This document shows positions 37,161 to 45,948 of a DNA stretch of 64,000 bases, one piece after another. Position numbers and translations under genes: made by a program. Origin of the DNA: Campylobacter peloridis LMG 23910 (GTDB taxonomy: Bacteria; Campylobacterota; Campylobacteria; Campylobacterales; Campylobacteraceae); contig NZ_CP007766.1 in assembly GCF_000816785.1 (NCBI RefSeq), forward strand, positions 1,612,001 to 1,676,000, read 5' to 3'. How positions within the stretch are numbered: position 1 is the stretch's first letter; each line of letters starts with the position of its first letter. The notes under the pieces were generated by a model, which had not been told where the DNA came from, searched no databases, and was given only the letters and a program-made list of their open reading frames with translations.

Positions 37161-38980
37161 TAAGATTTTGCCTTTTCCATTCTTTTTCTTTGAGTAGGAT
37201 CTAAATATCTTTTTCTAACTCTAATATTTTGCGGAGTAACTTCTACTAATTCATCTTCTTCTATCCACTCTAGCGCTCTTTCAAGGCTTAATTTTCTAGG
37301 CGGAACAAGCTTTATAGCATCATCACTTCCACTAGCTCTAACATTGGTTAAATTTTTTCCTTTTATAGGATTTACATCAAGATCATTTGGGCGTGAGTGT
37401 TCGCCTATTATCATACCTGTATAAACTTTAGTTTGAGGCTCTATAAACAATACTCCTCTATCTTGTAAATTAAATAAAGAATAGCCTAAAGCTACGCCAT
37501 TTTCCATAGAGATTAAAGCTCCATTGTTTCTTTTTTCTACTGATCCGCTAAATGGACGAAATTCTAAAAAGCTATGATTCATAACTCCTTCACCTTTAGT
37601 ATCTGTTAAAAATTGAGATCTAAAGCCTATAAGCCCGCGCGCTGGAATTTCAAACTCTAATCTTGTTTGGCCATCTCCTGTTGGTGCCATAGTCTTCATC
37701 TCAGCTTTTCTTTTGCCAAGCTTTTCTATAACAGCACCGCTAAATTCTTCAGGAACATCTATTACTAAGTGTTCAAATGGCTCAGTCTTAATCCCATCTT
37801 CTATTTTTACTATAACCTCAGGTCTTCCTAAACAAAATTCAAAACCTTCTCTACGCATATTTTCAGCTAAAATGGTTATTTGAAGTTCGCCTCTTCCGCT
37901 TACTTTGAATTTACCTTCGCCTGTGCTTTCATACTTCATAGCGATATTTGTTTTCATCTCAGCTTCTAAGCGTTCTGCTATTTTATTTGAAGTTACATGC
38001 TTGCCTTCTGTTCCTGCTAAAGGGCCATCATTTACCGCAAAAACTATACTTAAAGTAGGTTCTTCTATATGTAAAGGATCAAGTGGCAAGATATTATTTG
38101 GATCGCACACGCTATCTCCCACATCTAAAGCTTCAAAACCTGCTATTGCTACTATATCACCACAATATGCTTCATCTATATCCATTTTTTCTAAGCCCAT
38201 AAAGCCTATAAGTTTTGAAATTCTACCATTTACTTTACTTCCATCAGCTTTTGCTAAAGTTACATTTTCATTTTTCTTTACTTTACCATTAAAAATTCTT
38301 GCTATTCCTATCTTACCCACAAAATTATCATAACCTAAGGTAAAAACTTGAAGTTGCAAAGGATTATCAATACTTCCACTTGGTGCTGGAACTCTTTCTA
38401 ATATAGTTTCAAACAAAGGCTCCATATTATCACTATCATCTTCTAAATTTAATTTAGCATAGCCATTTTTAGCTGCTGCATATACTACAGCAAAATCTAA
38501 CTGTTCATCATTTGCTTCTAAAGCCACAAAAAGATCAAAAATTTCATTAATTACGCGTTCTGGATCTGCGGCTGGTTTGTCTATTTTATTTACCACTACT
38601 ATAGGCTTAAGTCCTAATGATAAAGCTTTTTTTACAACAAATTTAGTTTGAGGCATAACACCTTCTTGTGCATCAACTAAAAGCAAAACTCCATCTACCA
38701 TCTTTAGTACACGCTCAACTTCTCCACCAAAATCAGCGTGGCCTGGAGTGTCTATAATATTTATTTTTGTGCCTTTATAATTAATAGCGGTATTTTTTGA
38801 AAGTATAGTAATGCCTCTTTCTTTTTCTATATCATTACTATCCATAACGCGTTCTGAAATTTGTTCTCTATCACTAAAAGTTCCTGATTGTTTTAAAAGT
38901 TCATCTACCATAGTAGTTTTACCATGATCAACATGGGCTATAACAGCTATATTTCTAATGTTTTCCAAAGTATTCTCCAA
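37160..38980 (-). CDS. typA: Ribosome-associated GTPase TypA/BipA
   Basis: A 606-residue translational GTPase involved in ribosome assembly and stress adaptation. The G domain has [19 protein letters not shown] (G1), ERGITI (G2), [12 protein letters not shown] (G3) and NKIDKP (G4). EF-G-like domains follow, and the BipA-specific C-terminal domain contains RVRKRYLDP. Length matches the family. The promoter should lie in the 112-base gap shared with the sigma54 promoter of the flagellar run on the other strand. Confidence 0.97.
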   Translation of the reverse strand: MENTLENIRNIAVIAHVDHGKTTMVDELLKQSGTFSDREQISERVMDSNDIEKERGITILSKNTAINYKGTKINIIDTPGHADFGGEVERVLKMVDGVLLLVDAQEGVMPQTKFVVKKALSLGLKPIVVVNKIDKPAADPERVINEIFDLFVALEANDEQLDFAVVYAAAKNGYAKLNLEDDSDNMEPLFETILERVPAPSGSIDNPLQLQVFTLGYDNFVGKIGIARIFNGKVKKNENVTLAKADGSKVNGRISKLIGFMGLEKMDIDEAYCGDIVAIAGFEALDVGDSVCDPNNILPLDPLHIEEPTLSIVFAVNDGPLAGTEGKHVTSNKIAERLEAEMKTNIAMKYESTGEGKFKVSGRGELQITILAENMRREGFEFCLGRPEVIVKIEDGIKTEPFEHLVIDVPEEFSGAVIEKLGKRKAEMKTMAPTGDGQTRLEFEIPARGLIGFRSQFLTDTKGEGVMNHSFLEFRPFSGSVEKRNNGALISMENGVALGYSLFNLQDRGVLFIEPQTKVYTGMIIGEHSRPNDLDVNPIKGKNLTNVRASGSDDAIKLVPPRKLSLERALEWIEEDELVEVTPQNIRVRKRYLDPTQRKRMEKAKS

Positions 38981-39039
38981 AGCTAAATTTAAAATCTAAG
39001 ATTATATAAAAATAATGCTTAAAATACTAATATTAAATT

Positions 39040-39057
39040 TTGGAACACTTGTTGCTT
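39040..39057 (+). promoter_or_regulatory. sigma54 (RpoN) promoter of the fliK cluster
   Basis: TTGGAACACTTGTTGCTT has GG at 39042-39043 and GC at 39054-39055 with ten bases between. It is the closest match to consensus in the window. Transcription would start near 39067, before AAGGAG (39081-39086) and the ATG at 39093. Confidence 0.88.
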
Positions 39058-39092
39058 TAACTTTTGCAGTTATTATTTTTAAGGAGAAAAAT

Positions 39093-39431
39093 ATGTCAAA
39101 CTTAAATTCACAAATTTTAAACACTAACTTAGAAAAACAAGGAACATCGGTTTTAAATAGTCAGTATTTTATGGAACTTTTAAAATATTTAGAAGTTAGC
39201 AAATCAGAAGAAAAAGAAGAATTAAATTATGCCAAATTATCAGGTGCTATTAGTGAAATTTTAGACAATGCTCATAATGAAAATGCTATTTTAAATGCTA
39301 AAAATATAGAAGAGCTATTAGTTATTTTTAAAAATTTCAACCTATCTCATGAAAATTTAAAAGTTGATTGTGCTATGCAATTGCAAAATTTATTTCCAAA
39401 TTTGGCAAAAAACAACTTTATTATAGGATAA
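39093..39431 (+). CDS. FliK N-terminal-like small flagellar protein (Cj0040-like)
   Basis: A 112-residue protein. I reject the longer frame from 39015 because the sigma54 promoter lies inside that extension and AAGGAG precedes 39093. As I recall, C. jejuni has a sigma54-dependent gene, Cj0040, in the same place before fliK. Its residues ~25-112 align with residues ~95-182 of the adjacent FliK: FMELLKYLEV against FMQILSLLEV, then NIEELLVIFKNFNL against NINELLSIAKELGL, and LFPNLAKNNF against SFPNLDKKGF. It therefore seems to be a stand-alone copy of a FliK domain. Function is unknown; a part in hook-length control or export is inference. Confidence 0.78.
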   Translation: MSNLNSQILNTNLEKQGTSVLNSQYFMELLKYLEVSKSEEKEELNYAKLSGAISEILDNAHNENAILNAKNIEELLVIFKNFNLSHENLKVDCAMQLQNLFPNLAKNNFIIG

Positions 39432-39434
39432 AAT

Positions 39435-41201
39435 ATGTCAAATATCCAAACAAGTGAGGCTTTAAATTTATTAAGCCTTGCTCCAAAAAACGAAAATACA
39501 ACAAAAAAAGAACCAGAAGAGAGTAAAAGTGATGGAGAAGAGTTTTTAAATTCTTTATTACAAGCTATTGATGAAAAAGATGGAAGTTTACCAAAAGATT
39601 TTAAAGCCCCTCAAAAAGAAAATACAAATTTAGAACAATTAGAACAAGAAAGCAAATTAACAATTAGCGATAAAATGCTTGATGAAAAAGATGCTTTAAA
39701 GCTTTTTGAAGGTGCTAATTTTATGCAAATACTTAGTTTATTAGAAGTTTTGCAAAGCGATAGTAAAGATATCAAACTAAACAAACTTGTAAAAGACAAT
39801 ATAACACTTTTAAATATTGAAAAAAACTTAAATAAATTAAAAAGTGTAAAAAATATCAATGAGCTTTTAAGTATTGCTAAAGAGTTAGGGTTAAATATCA
39901 AAAATATCAAATTCGAACAAATAAAAGATTTAAAATCATCTTTTCCAAATTTAGATAAAAAAGGATTTTTTGATATACCAAAACAAAGCAACACTAATGT
40001 ATTTCAAGATCTTATTAACCAAAAAATATCTAATGTATTAAAAGAAGAAGGTGAAAATTTAAAACCAAAAAATTCAACCAAAACTAAAGATAATCAAACA
40101 TCGTTATTATCTTCTGCTTTGAAAAATATAGAATTACCAACTAAAAAAGACAAAAAAATAGAACAAGTAAATACCACTATTCAAGAACAAAAATTAGATA
40201 TTAAAGATAAAAAAATAGAAAAAATTCAAATTTTAGAAACAAAATCTAAAGATATACAAAGTGAAAAACTACCTTTACAAGATGTAAAAACTAATTTTTC
40301 TCAAGAATTAAAACCAGAGCAAAATCAGCATTTTTCTACTTCTAAAAAAGATGCTAAAAAGCTAAATGATATAGAAATTATTAATTTAACACAAAATAAC
40401 CAACAAAAAAATATAAAATCTAAAGAAAAAATAGAACCAAAAACAACAATATATAACAATGATAAATTAAATCCAAAAGAAGAAAATTTCACAAATAAAA
40501 TAAATTCTGTTTTAGAAAATTCAAAAGATTTTAAAAACAATACCATAGAAACTAAAAATCAAAATATACAAAATACTACAAATAATTTTCAAGAAACAAA
40601 AGTAAATTATGATAATTTGTTTAATCAAGATAAAAATATAAAATTGGAAAAAACTACACAAAATACAAATATTTTTTCTGATATCTTTAAAAATGCAACA
40701 AAAGAAACTACCCATGAAAAAGAAAACTCTCCGCAAGAGAATTTAAATTCATTTGTAAGAGATTTAAACAGAGTGTCTAATGATTTTATCAAAAATCAAA
40801 ATATTCCTACAAAAGAAACATTTAATGATTTTGCACAAGAATTTAAAGAAAAATTAGAAAGCTATAAAGCTCCTATTACAAGATTTAGTATTACATTAAA
40901 TCCTCATAATCTTGGAGAAGTTGAAGTTACTTTAGTTCAAAGAGGCTCGAATTTAAATATTAGTTTTAATTCTAATCAAAATACGCTTAATCTTTTCATA
41001 CAACATCAAGCTGAATTTAAAAATGCTCTTGTAAATATGGGATTTACGAATTTAGAAATGAATTTTACTAATCAAGAAAGAAAAGAACAAAACAACCAGC
41101 AAAAACAAAAACAAAGTAATTCAAAAGAAGAAAAGGTGAATTTTGAAAAAGAAATTCAAGAAAAACCAAGCTTGGAAATGGTTTTGGCAAAGTATTTCTA
41201 A
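39435..41201 (+). CDS. fliK: Flagellar hook-length control protein FliK
   Basis: A 588-residue secreted ruler that measures the hook and switches export from hook to filament subunits. The long middle (about 190-430) is Lys/Asn/Gln/Glu-rich and low complexity, as expected of the ruler part. The C-terminal domain carries RFSITLNPHNLGEVEVTLVQRGSNLNISF, matching the conserved FliK core. Residues ~95-182 are related to the preceding small protein. It starts three bases after that gene and ends directly before a second sigma54 promoter. Confidence 0.88.
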   Translation: MSNIQTSEALNLLSLAPKNENTTKKEPEESKSDGEEFLNSLLQAIDEKDGSLPKDFKAPQKENTNLEQLEQESKLTISDKMLDEKDALKLFEGANFMQILSLLEVLQSDSKDIKLNKLVKDNITLLNIEKNLNKLKSVKNINELLSIAKELGLNIKNIKFEQIKDLKSSFPNLDKKGFFDIPKQSNTNVFQDLINQKISNVLKEEGENLKPKNSTKTKDNQTSLLSSALKNIELPTKKDKKIEQVNTTIQEQKLDIKDKKIEKIQILETKSKDIQSEKLPLQDVKTNFSQELKPEQNQHFSTSKKDAKKLNDIEIINLTQNNQQKNIKSKEKIEPKTTIYNNDKLNPKEENFTNKINSVLENSKDFKNNTIETKNQNIQNTTNNFQETKVNYDNLFNQDKNIKLEKTTQNTNIFSDIFKNATKETTHEKENSPQENLNSFVRDLNRVSNDFIKNQNIPTKETFNDFAQEFKEKLESYKAPITRFSITLNPHNLGEVEVTLVQRGSNLNISFNSNQNTLNLFIQHQAEFKNALVNMGFTNLEMNFTNQERKEQNNQQKQKQSNSKEEKVNFEKEIQEKPSLEMVLAKYF

Positions 41202-41202
41202 A

Positions 41203-41220
41203 TGGAATATTTTTTGCTTT
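41203..41220 (+). promoter_or_regulatory. sigma54 (RpoN)-type promoter of flgD-flgE
   Basis: TGGAATATTTTTTGCTTT has GG at 41204-41205 and GC at 41216-41217, ten bases apart. Start expected near 41229, with AAAAAGG just before the ATG at 41252. The core is identical to the one at 8916-8933. Confidence 0.82.
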
Positions 41221-41251
41221 AAATTTTAAAAATATATAAAAAAGGATTTTT

Positions 41252-42253
41252 ATGTCAAATATTAACACAAACTTACAAGGTCCTTTATCTCTTAACACAA
41301 GAGATATAAAGAATACAAAGGATGGTTCAAATATTGAGCAAAAAAATGATGGTTTAGTTAGCAATCCAAAAGCAGAACTTGATAAAGATGCGTTTTTGAA
41401 ACTTCTTTTAATAGAACTACAACATCAAGATCCAACCGATCCTATGGATACTGAAAAAATGCTCACACAAACCGCACAGCTTTCAGCACTTGAAATGCAA
41501 GATAATACTAATAAAACTATGACACAACTAGTAAATGCTATGACAAAACTACAAAATTCAATCGCAGCAAGTACTGGTATGAGTGCATTAGCTGCTGTTG
41601 GAAAACTTGCAACGGTTAAAGATAATTACCTTATAGTAGCAGATGATGATATACAATTTCAAATTAATATGTATTTACCAAAAGAACCTCAAAAAGGCAA
41701 GAAAACAGATATTAAAACAGATGATTTTGAACTTAAGAAAAATGGTGAAGATAAGCTTGATATAACAGGTAAGGTAGATAAAGAAGTAGCAAAACCTGGA
41801 GAAACTATACATATAAAATTAAAAGATGACAAAGGTCAAGAAGAAACTGTTCAAGCAGTAGTTGGAGAAGATCAAAGCTTTAAAATTTTAGGACACAAAC
41901 CAAATCTTGATATCAAAACAGCTAAAATTGATTCAGCTTATAAATCAGATAGCGAACCTGTTGTATTTACTATATACAACGAAGCAGGAGATCCTGTAAG
42001 AACTATGAGTGTTAAAGATATGAGTGCAGGTATGAAACAAATAGTTTGGGATAGAACAGATGATAGCGGAAATCCTGTTCCATCTGGAAAATACTATGTT
42101 AGAGCAAGTTATACAGGTGAAGATGGAAATAAGGTCAATTCAACCTATGGTGCTTATCCTATTACTGGGGTTAAATTTGAAGATGGTGAAGCCTTAGTTG
42201 GTATGGGCGGAAGCTGGGTTAAATGGGAAGATATTAAAGAAATAACAGGATAA
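41252..42253 (+). CDS. flgD: Flagellar hook-capping protein FlgD
   Basis: A 333-residue scaffold that caps the growing hook and is later discarded. The N-terminal FlgD motif is clear: LDKDAFLKLLLIELQHQDPTDPMDT and LSALEMQDNTNK. The C-terminal part has the FlgD Ig-like/tudor region, with FTIYNEAGDPVRTM and IVWDRTDDSGNPVPSGKYYVRA. Between them, about residues 156-234, is a domain that aligns well with residues ~215-300 of FlgE next door. It makes FlgD longer than the ~230-residue enterobacterial protein. Confidence 0.94.
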   Translation: MSNINTNLQGPLSLNTRDIKNTKDGSNIEQKNDGLVSNPKAELDKDAFLKLLLIELQHQDPTDPMDTEKMLTQTAQLSALEMQDNTNKTMTQLVNAMTKLQNSIAASTGMSALAAVGKLATVKDNYLIVADDDIQFQINMYLPKEPQKGKKTDIKTDDFELKKNGEDKLDITGKVDKEVAKPGETIHIKLKDDKGQEETVQAVVGEDQSFKILGHKPNLDIKTAKIDSAYKSDSEPVVFTIYNEAGDPVRTMSVKDMSAGMKQIVWDRTDDSGNPVPSGKYYVRASYTGEDGNKVNSTYGAYPITGVKFEDGEALVGMGGSWVKWEDIKEITG

Positions 42254-42257
42254 AACT

Positions 42258-43883
42258 ATGTTTACAGCATTTTATAATGGAGTTAATGGGGTAAAATCTC
42301 AAAGCTATGGTATTGATAACACTGCGCACAATATAAGTAATGTCAATACAGTTGGTTTTAAATACTCTGATGTAGCTTTTAAAGATGTATTTTATAGCAC
42401 CATTACAACACAATCATATAACAAGGGCCAAAGTGGTTATGGTAGTGTAGCAGGTGCAACTAATGATATTTTCGAGCAAGGACCTTTAGTATCAACTGAT
42501 AATGAATTTGATGTAGCCATAAACGGAAAAGGATTCTTTGGTGTAAGTAATGGCAATGGAGTGTATTATACTAGAAATGGTGCATTTAGGCCTGATGCAA
42601 ATGGAAATTTAGTTGATGCAAATGGAAACTATGTGCTTGGAACGATGAATCCATCATTGCAGCAAATTCAGCTAAGCGAAAGAGTTTCTAATATGTTTGG
42701 TCAGCAACTTGGGCAAAAAGTTACTACAGCATGGAGCGGAACTCCAGGAGAGAATTTTCAAATAGGAGGAGTAAATAATCAAGGTATTATCTCTGTTCCT
42801 AAAAATATGTATTTACCACCTCAACCAACACAAAATATCACTTGGAGTGGAAATTTAGACACTAGCACCAAAACAGAAGCTGTAAATGTAGATGTTGATG
42901 CTTCTAAATTTGAATTTATTAAAAATGAAGATGGTAGTGTAAAAATCTCAGGAAGCGTAAAAGATGAAAAAATTTATGGCTTAAAACCAGGTGATATGAT
43001 TTATTTTAAAATCACAGATGAAAAGGGTGCAAGTCAAACATTACAAGCTACTTTAGATGAAAATATGGCCTTTAGTATTGACAATCAAAAACTAGATAAA
43101 GTAGATTTAGAAAGTGCAAAACTAACATCATCTCATTTAAGTGTTCAAAAAGAAGTAGCAGATAGCACAGAATTATCAGCAAAATTAATCAACCCTGATG
43201 GTTCTACAAACTGGGTAAAAGTTAAACTTGATAGAGTATTGCCTCAAAATGGAAAAAATTTAGAATATAAAGCGGTAGCACAAGTTTATGATAACAATGG
43301 CAATAAAGTTGGCGGAACAACAGAAGGTTTAATAACATTTAACGAAGCAGGTGCTTTAGTTTCAAATACTCTAACTTCAGTAGATAACAACGGCACACAA
43401 GTTCAAATCAATCTTGGATCTTATTATGATCCAAACAAACCAAATTCAGGTTATGATGGACTTCATGCTTTAAAAAATAAACAACCCTCTGTTCATACTA
43501 AAACAGATGGACTTGGAGAAGGGTTTTTAAATAATTATTCCATTAATACAGATGGGACTATCATTGCGACATTTACAAATGGAGAGCAAATTGCTATGGC
43601 AAAACTTGCTTTGTTTAATTTTATGAATGAACAAGGCTTAGAAAAATTAGGAGAAAACCTCTATGGACAAACTGGAAATAGTGGAAACCCTACTTTTTTA
43701 CAAAATAATGATGGTACTTTTAGTACAGGAATTTTTAAAGGATCTTATTTAGAGCAATCTAATGTAGATTTATCTGTAGCTTTTACAAATTTAATCACTC
43801 TACAAAAGGCATATGATTCTAGCAGTAAAAGCATAACAACTGCTGATCAAATGATACAAAAAGCCATTAATATGAAACGCTAA
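42258..43883 (+). CDS. flgE: Flagellar hook protein FlgE
   Basis: The 541-residue subunit of the hook. The N-terminal rod-type motif NTAHNISNVNTVGFKYSDVAFKD and the C-terminal LSVAFTNLITLQKAYDSSSKSITTADQMIQ form the D0/D1 helices; FDVAINGKGFFGV is the conserved start of the outer domains. It appears shorter than the C. jejuni hook protein I remember (over 800 residues), so one or more surface domains are probably missing or different. Residues ~215-300 share a domain with FlgD. It starts four bases after flgD and ends in a terminator. Confidence 0.93.
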   Translation: MFTAFYNGVNGVKSQSYGIDNTAHNISNVNTVGFKYSDVAFKDVFYSTITTQSYNKGQSGYGSVAGATNDIFEQGPLVSTDNEFDVAINGKGFFGVSNGNGVYYTRNGAFRPDANGNLVDANGNYVLGTMNPSLQQIQLSERVSNMFGQQLGQKVTTAWSGTPGENFQIGGVNNQGIISVPKNMYLPPQPTQNITWSGNLDTSTKTEAVNVDVDASKFEFIKNEDGSVKISGSVKDEKIYGLKPGDMIYFKITDEKGASQTLQATLDENMAFSIDNQKLDKVDLESAKLTSSHLSVQKEVADSTELSAKLINPDGSTNWVKVKLDRVLPQNGKNLEYKAVAQVYDNNGNKVGGTTEGLITFNEAGALVSNTLTSVDNNGTQVQINLGSYYDPNKPNSGYDGLHALKNKQPSVHTKTDGLGEGFLNNYSINTDGTIIATFTNGEQIAMAKLALFNFMNEQGLEKLGENLYGQTGNSGNPTFLQNNDGTFSTGIFKGSYLEQSNVDLSVAFTNLITLQKAYDSSSKSITTADQMIQKAINMKR

Positions 43884-43902
43884 TTTACATTAGCGTTTTT
43901 TT
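43876..43902 (+). terminator. Terminator after flgE
   Basis: AACGCTAA (43876-43883) pairs with TTAGCGTT (43890-43897), followed by TTTTT. The stem includes the flgE stop codon and overlaps the end of the opposing gene. Confidence 0.82.
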
Positions 43903-44329
43903 GGTTTTTTTCTAAAATATATTTTATTTCTTGTTCGAAAAACTCATATACTCTAAGTTGCACTAAAGATTCTTCTTCATTTTTATCTATCAAACGCTCT
44001 AGTCTGCTAAAATTAATTTTTTGAGCATATCTTGGATGTTTTTTTAGCAAAAATGATATATTTTTCAATAAAGCATCCAAGCTAAGCTCATTTTTTAAAA
44101 CTCTATCAACATATTCTTTAGAAGTTTGTATTAAAACAGCTTGCCTACTTTTATCATCAGGATAAACTTCACTAGCAATATCAGATAAAATTTGCCAACT
44201 TCGTGGTTTTATATTTTTGTTTGCCACAATAATAGCAGCAAAAGATTTTGCTCTAAATTCTAAAGATAAATGACTTGGAACAAAAAATTCTCTAAATTTA
44301 GACAAAAAATTTGCAAATATATTTAACAC
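43880..44329 (-). CDS. Conserved hypothetical protein
   Basis: A 149-residue, mostly helical soluble protein of unknown function: LEFRAKSFAAIIVANKNIKPRSW, DIASEVYPDDKSRQAVLIQTSKEYVDRVLK, YAQKINFSRLERLIDKNEEESLVQLRVYEFFEQ. I recall a similar gene after flgE in C. jejuni (Cj0044c). It has no signal peptide or membrane segment. It is convergent with flgE, sharing the terminator, and stands alone. The helix-rich pattern of EYVDRVLKNELSLDALLKNISFLLKKHPRY could be a small signalling or DnaJ-like fold, but I cannot support one. Confidence 0.65.
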   Translation of the reverse strand: MLNIFANFLSKFREFFVPSHLSLEFRAKSFAAIIVANKNIKPRSWQILSDIASEVYPDDKSRQAVLIQTSKEYVDRVLKNELSLDALLKNISFLLKKHPRYAQKINFSRLERLIDKNEEESLVQLRVYEFFEQEIKYILEKNQKNANVN

Positions 44330-44373
44330 ATCTCACCTCAATGTTTTTTAAGATATTTTAAGATATCATTTTA

Positions 44374-44480
44374 ACTGCCTTCTCTTAGACCTGTGCAATG
44401 CTATTTTTAAGCACCGCTTCAGGGTGGGAACACAGCAGAGCACTTGAACTTAGTGTGTGCCGCAGCCATCTGAGAGAGGG
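44374..44480 (+). ncRNA. ffs: Signal recognition particle RNA (small bacterial type)
   Basis: The apical domain IV is readable: CTTCAGGGTGGGAACACAG (44418-44436) followed by CAGAGC, matching the conserved internal loops that bind Ffh. The outer arms CCTTCTCTTAGA and TCTGAGAGAGG pair to close a ~107-base rod. The ends are estimates. TATTTTAAGATATCATTTT lies upstream as a possible promoter. The RNA ends about three bases from the stop of the convergent HD-domain gene. Confidence 0.88.
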
Positions 44481-44482
44481 TT

Positions 44483-45706
44483 TTAAATTTTAAAATACAC
44501 TTTAAGCTCTTGACAAATCTTAAAGAAATTTACTCCACTAATTGTCGGATTATTTTTAAAATACTCATACATTCCAGCAAAACCATTTTCTAATTCTTTT
44601 GATTTTACACCATAGCTTATAGACAAAGCTGCTTCTATAAAAGCTGCTAATTTATCACAATACTTCAAAGCCTTTCCATCAATAGCTTTAAAACGATCCT
44701 CATTTACTGCATCTAAACTACCACTATAAACACTTGGTTTGTTGTTAAAAATACGATTTTCAAATTCATTTTTTACAAAGGCGCTTTCTTCATTTTGTCC
44801 TTCTCTAATACCAAGTATATAACTAAATTCTTCTCTAAAAGATAGTGGTATAAAAGGTAAAATTCTTTCATTAATAAGTTTCATTTCATACTCATTGATG
44901 ATTTCATTTAAACCATCTATGCCATATTTTACTGGAGAGATGATATCTCTAGTTAAACTTTCGGGTAAATCATGAAACAAAGCACAATAAAAATTGCTTT
45001 CTATTCTGCCATCGCATGCTTTTACTTCTAAAGAATAAAAATAAGACAAAATAGCCACTACAAGCATATGCCCTAAAACTGCAGTTTCAGGAATTCTTGG
45101 AGTTTGTGCCCATCTTTTTTGAAAACGCAAGCGTCCGCTTAAATCGATTATTTTTGAAATTTTTTGATTAAGGGCGATTTTTCTTGCTCCAATTAACTCA
45201 TAGTAATCTTCTAATTCTTCTTCAACTTTAGCTTTAATCTCATCAATATCACTTAAAAATGAGCTAGTTTGATAAACTATATTAAACTCCCATCTTGTCG
45301 CAAAATATGAAGCAGCTTTTAAAATAAGTCTTTCTTTGGTATAATCTTTACCTTGCAAAAAAAGCTCATAGCGTTTTAAAAATGCACCATTTTCTATATC
45401 TTGAATCATTGGTGCGATTTTGCTTAATACCCATGCACTCATTTGTTCATTTTTAGAGCGTAAAATTTCATGATATACATCAGGGCGTATGTCAGTCACT
45501 ACAACCCTGCTTAAAAACTCAAAAATCCCCGCTTCTATGATAAAACGCATATTAACATCTTTTTCCATTTTAGCAATAAAATAAGCAATGATGAATTTAT
45601 GTGCTTGTTTGTCAAGCTCGACTAAATTTGTCATTCTAGGATAATCATTCCATCTTGATATAGAAGCAGCTTTAAAAATATGCTCTATTAATTCTACACT
45701 AATCAT
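44483..45706 (-). CDS. HD-domain phosphohydrolase, YfbR-like in its second half
   Basis: A 407-residue cytoplasmic protein. The HD metal site lies near the middle: VLGHMLVVAILSYFY, then CALFHDLPESLTRDIISPVKYG, and a distal Asp in LKYCDKLAAFIEAAL. The order and wording of HDLPESLTRDIISPVKY closely follow the E. coli 5'-deoxynucleotidase YfbR (HDASEVLTGDLPTPVKY), so action on deoxynucleoside monophosphates is plausible. The first ~200 residues are an extension absent from YfbR, rich in helices and with FIIAYFIAKMEKDVNMRF. No partner gene is adjacent. Confidence 0.75.
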   Translation of the reverse strand: MISVELIEHIFKAASISRWNDYPRMTNLVELDKQAHKFIIAYFIAKMEKDVNMRFIIEAGIFEFLSRVVVTDIRPDVYHEILRSKNEQMSAWVLSKIAPMIQDIENGAFLKRYELFLQGKDYTKERLILKAASYFATRWEFNIVYQTSSFLSDIDEIKAKVEEELEDYYELIGARKIALNQKISKIIDLSGRLRFQKRWAQTPRIPETAVLGHMLVVAILSYFYSLEVKACDGRIESNFYCALFHDLPESLTRDIISPVKYGIDGLNEIINEYEMKLINERILPFIPLSFREEFSYILGIREGQNEESAFVKNEFENRIFNNKPSVYSGSLDAVNEDRFKAIDGKALKYCDKLAAFIEAALSISYGVKSKELENGFAGMYEYFKNNPTISGVNFFKICQELKVYFKI

Positions 45707-45948
45707 TTATTTCCTTTTTTTGCTGTGATTTTACTTTATTTTATAATCTTTAGCAAATTTTATATAGTATGTGGCATATAGATACAATTATTCTTAAATA
45801 TTATATGATTAACTATTTTACTTGTTAAAGTATAAAAATTATTTGTTTTGTTAAAATTTAAGTTTTATTTCTGTATTATCTTAAATTATTTTCTAAAAAG
45901 TATCAAAATTTGCAATTTAACAATTATGAAAATTAAAAAGGGCTTTTT

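Noticed and set aside
39015-39092. Upstream 26-codon extension of the FliK-like small gene, which looks like a membrane helix
   Set aside because: The sigma54 promoter (39040-39057) lies inside it and a strong AAGGAG site marks 39093 as the start.
41172-41187. Second sigma54-like site (TTGGAAATGGTTTTGG) at the end of fliK
   Set aside because: The -12 element reads GG, not GC, and the better site at 41203-41220 is nearby.
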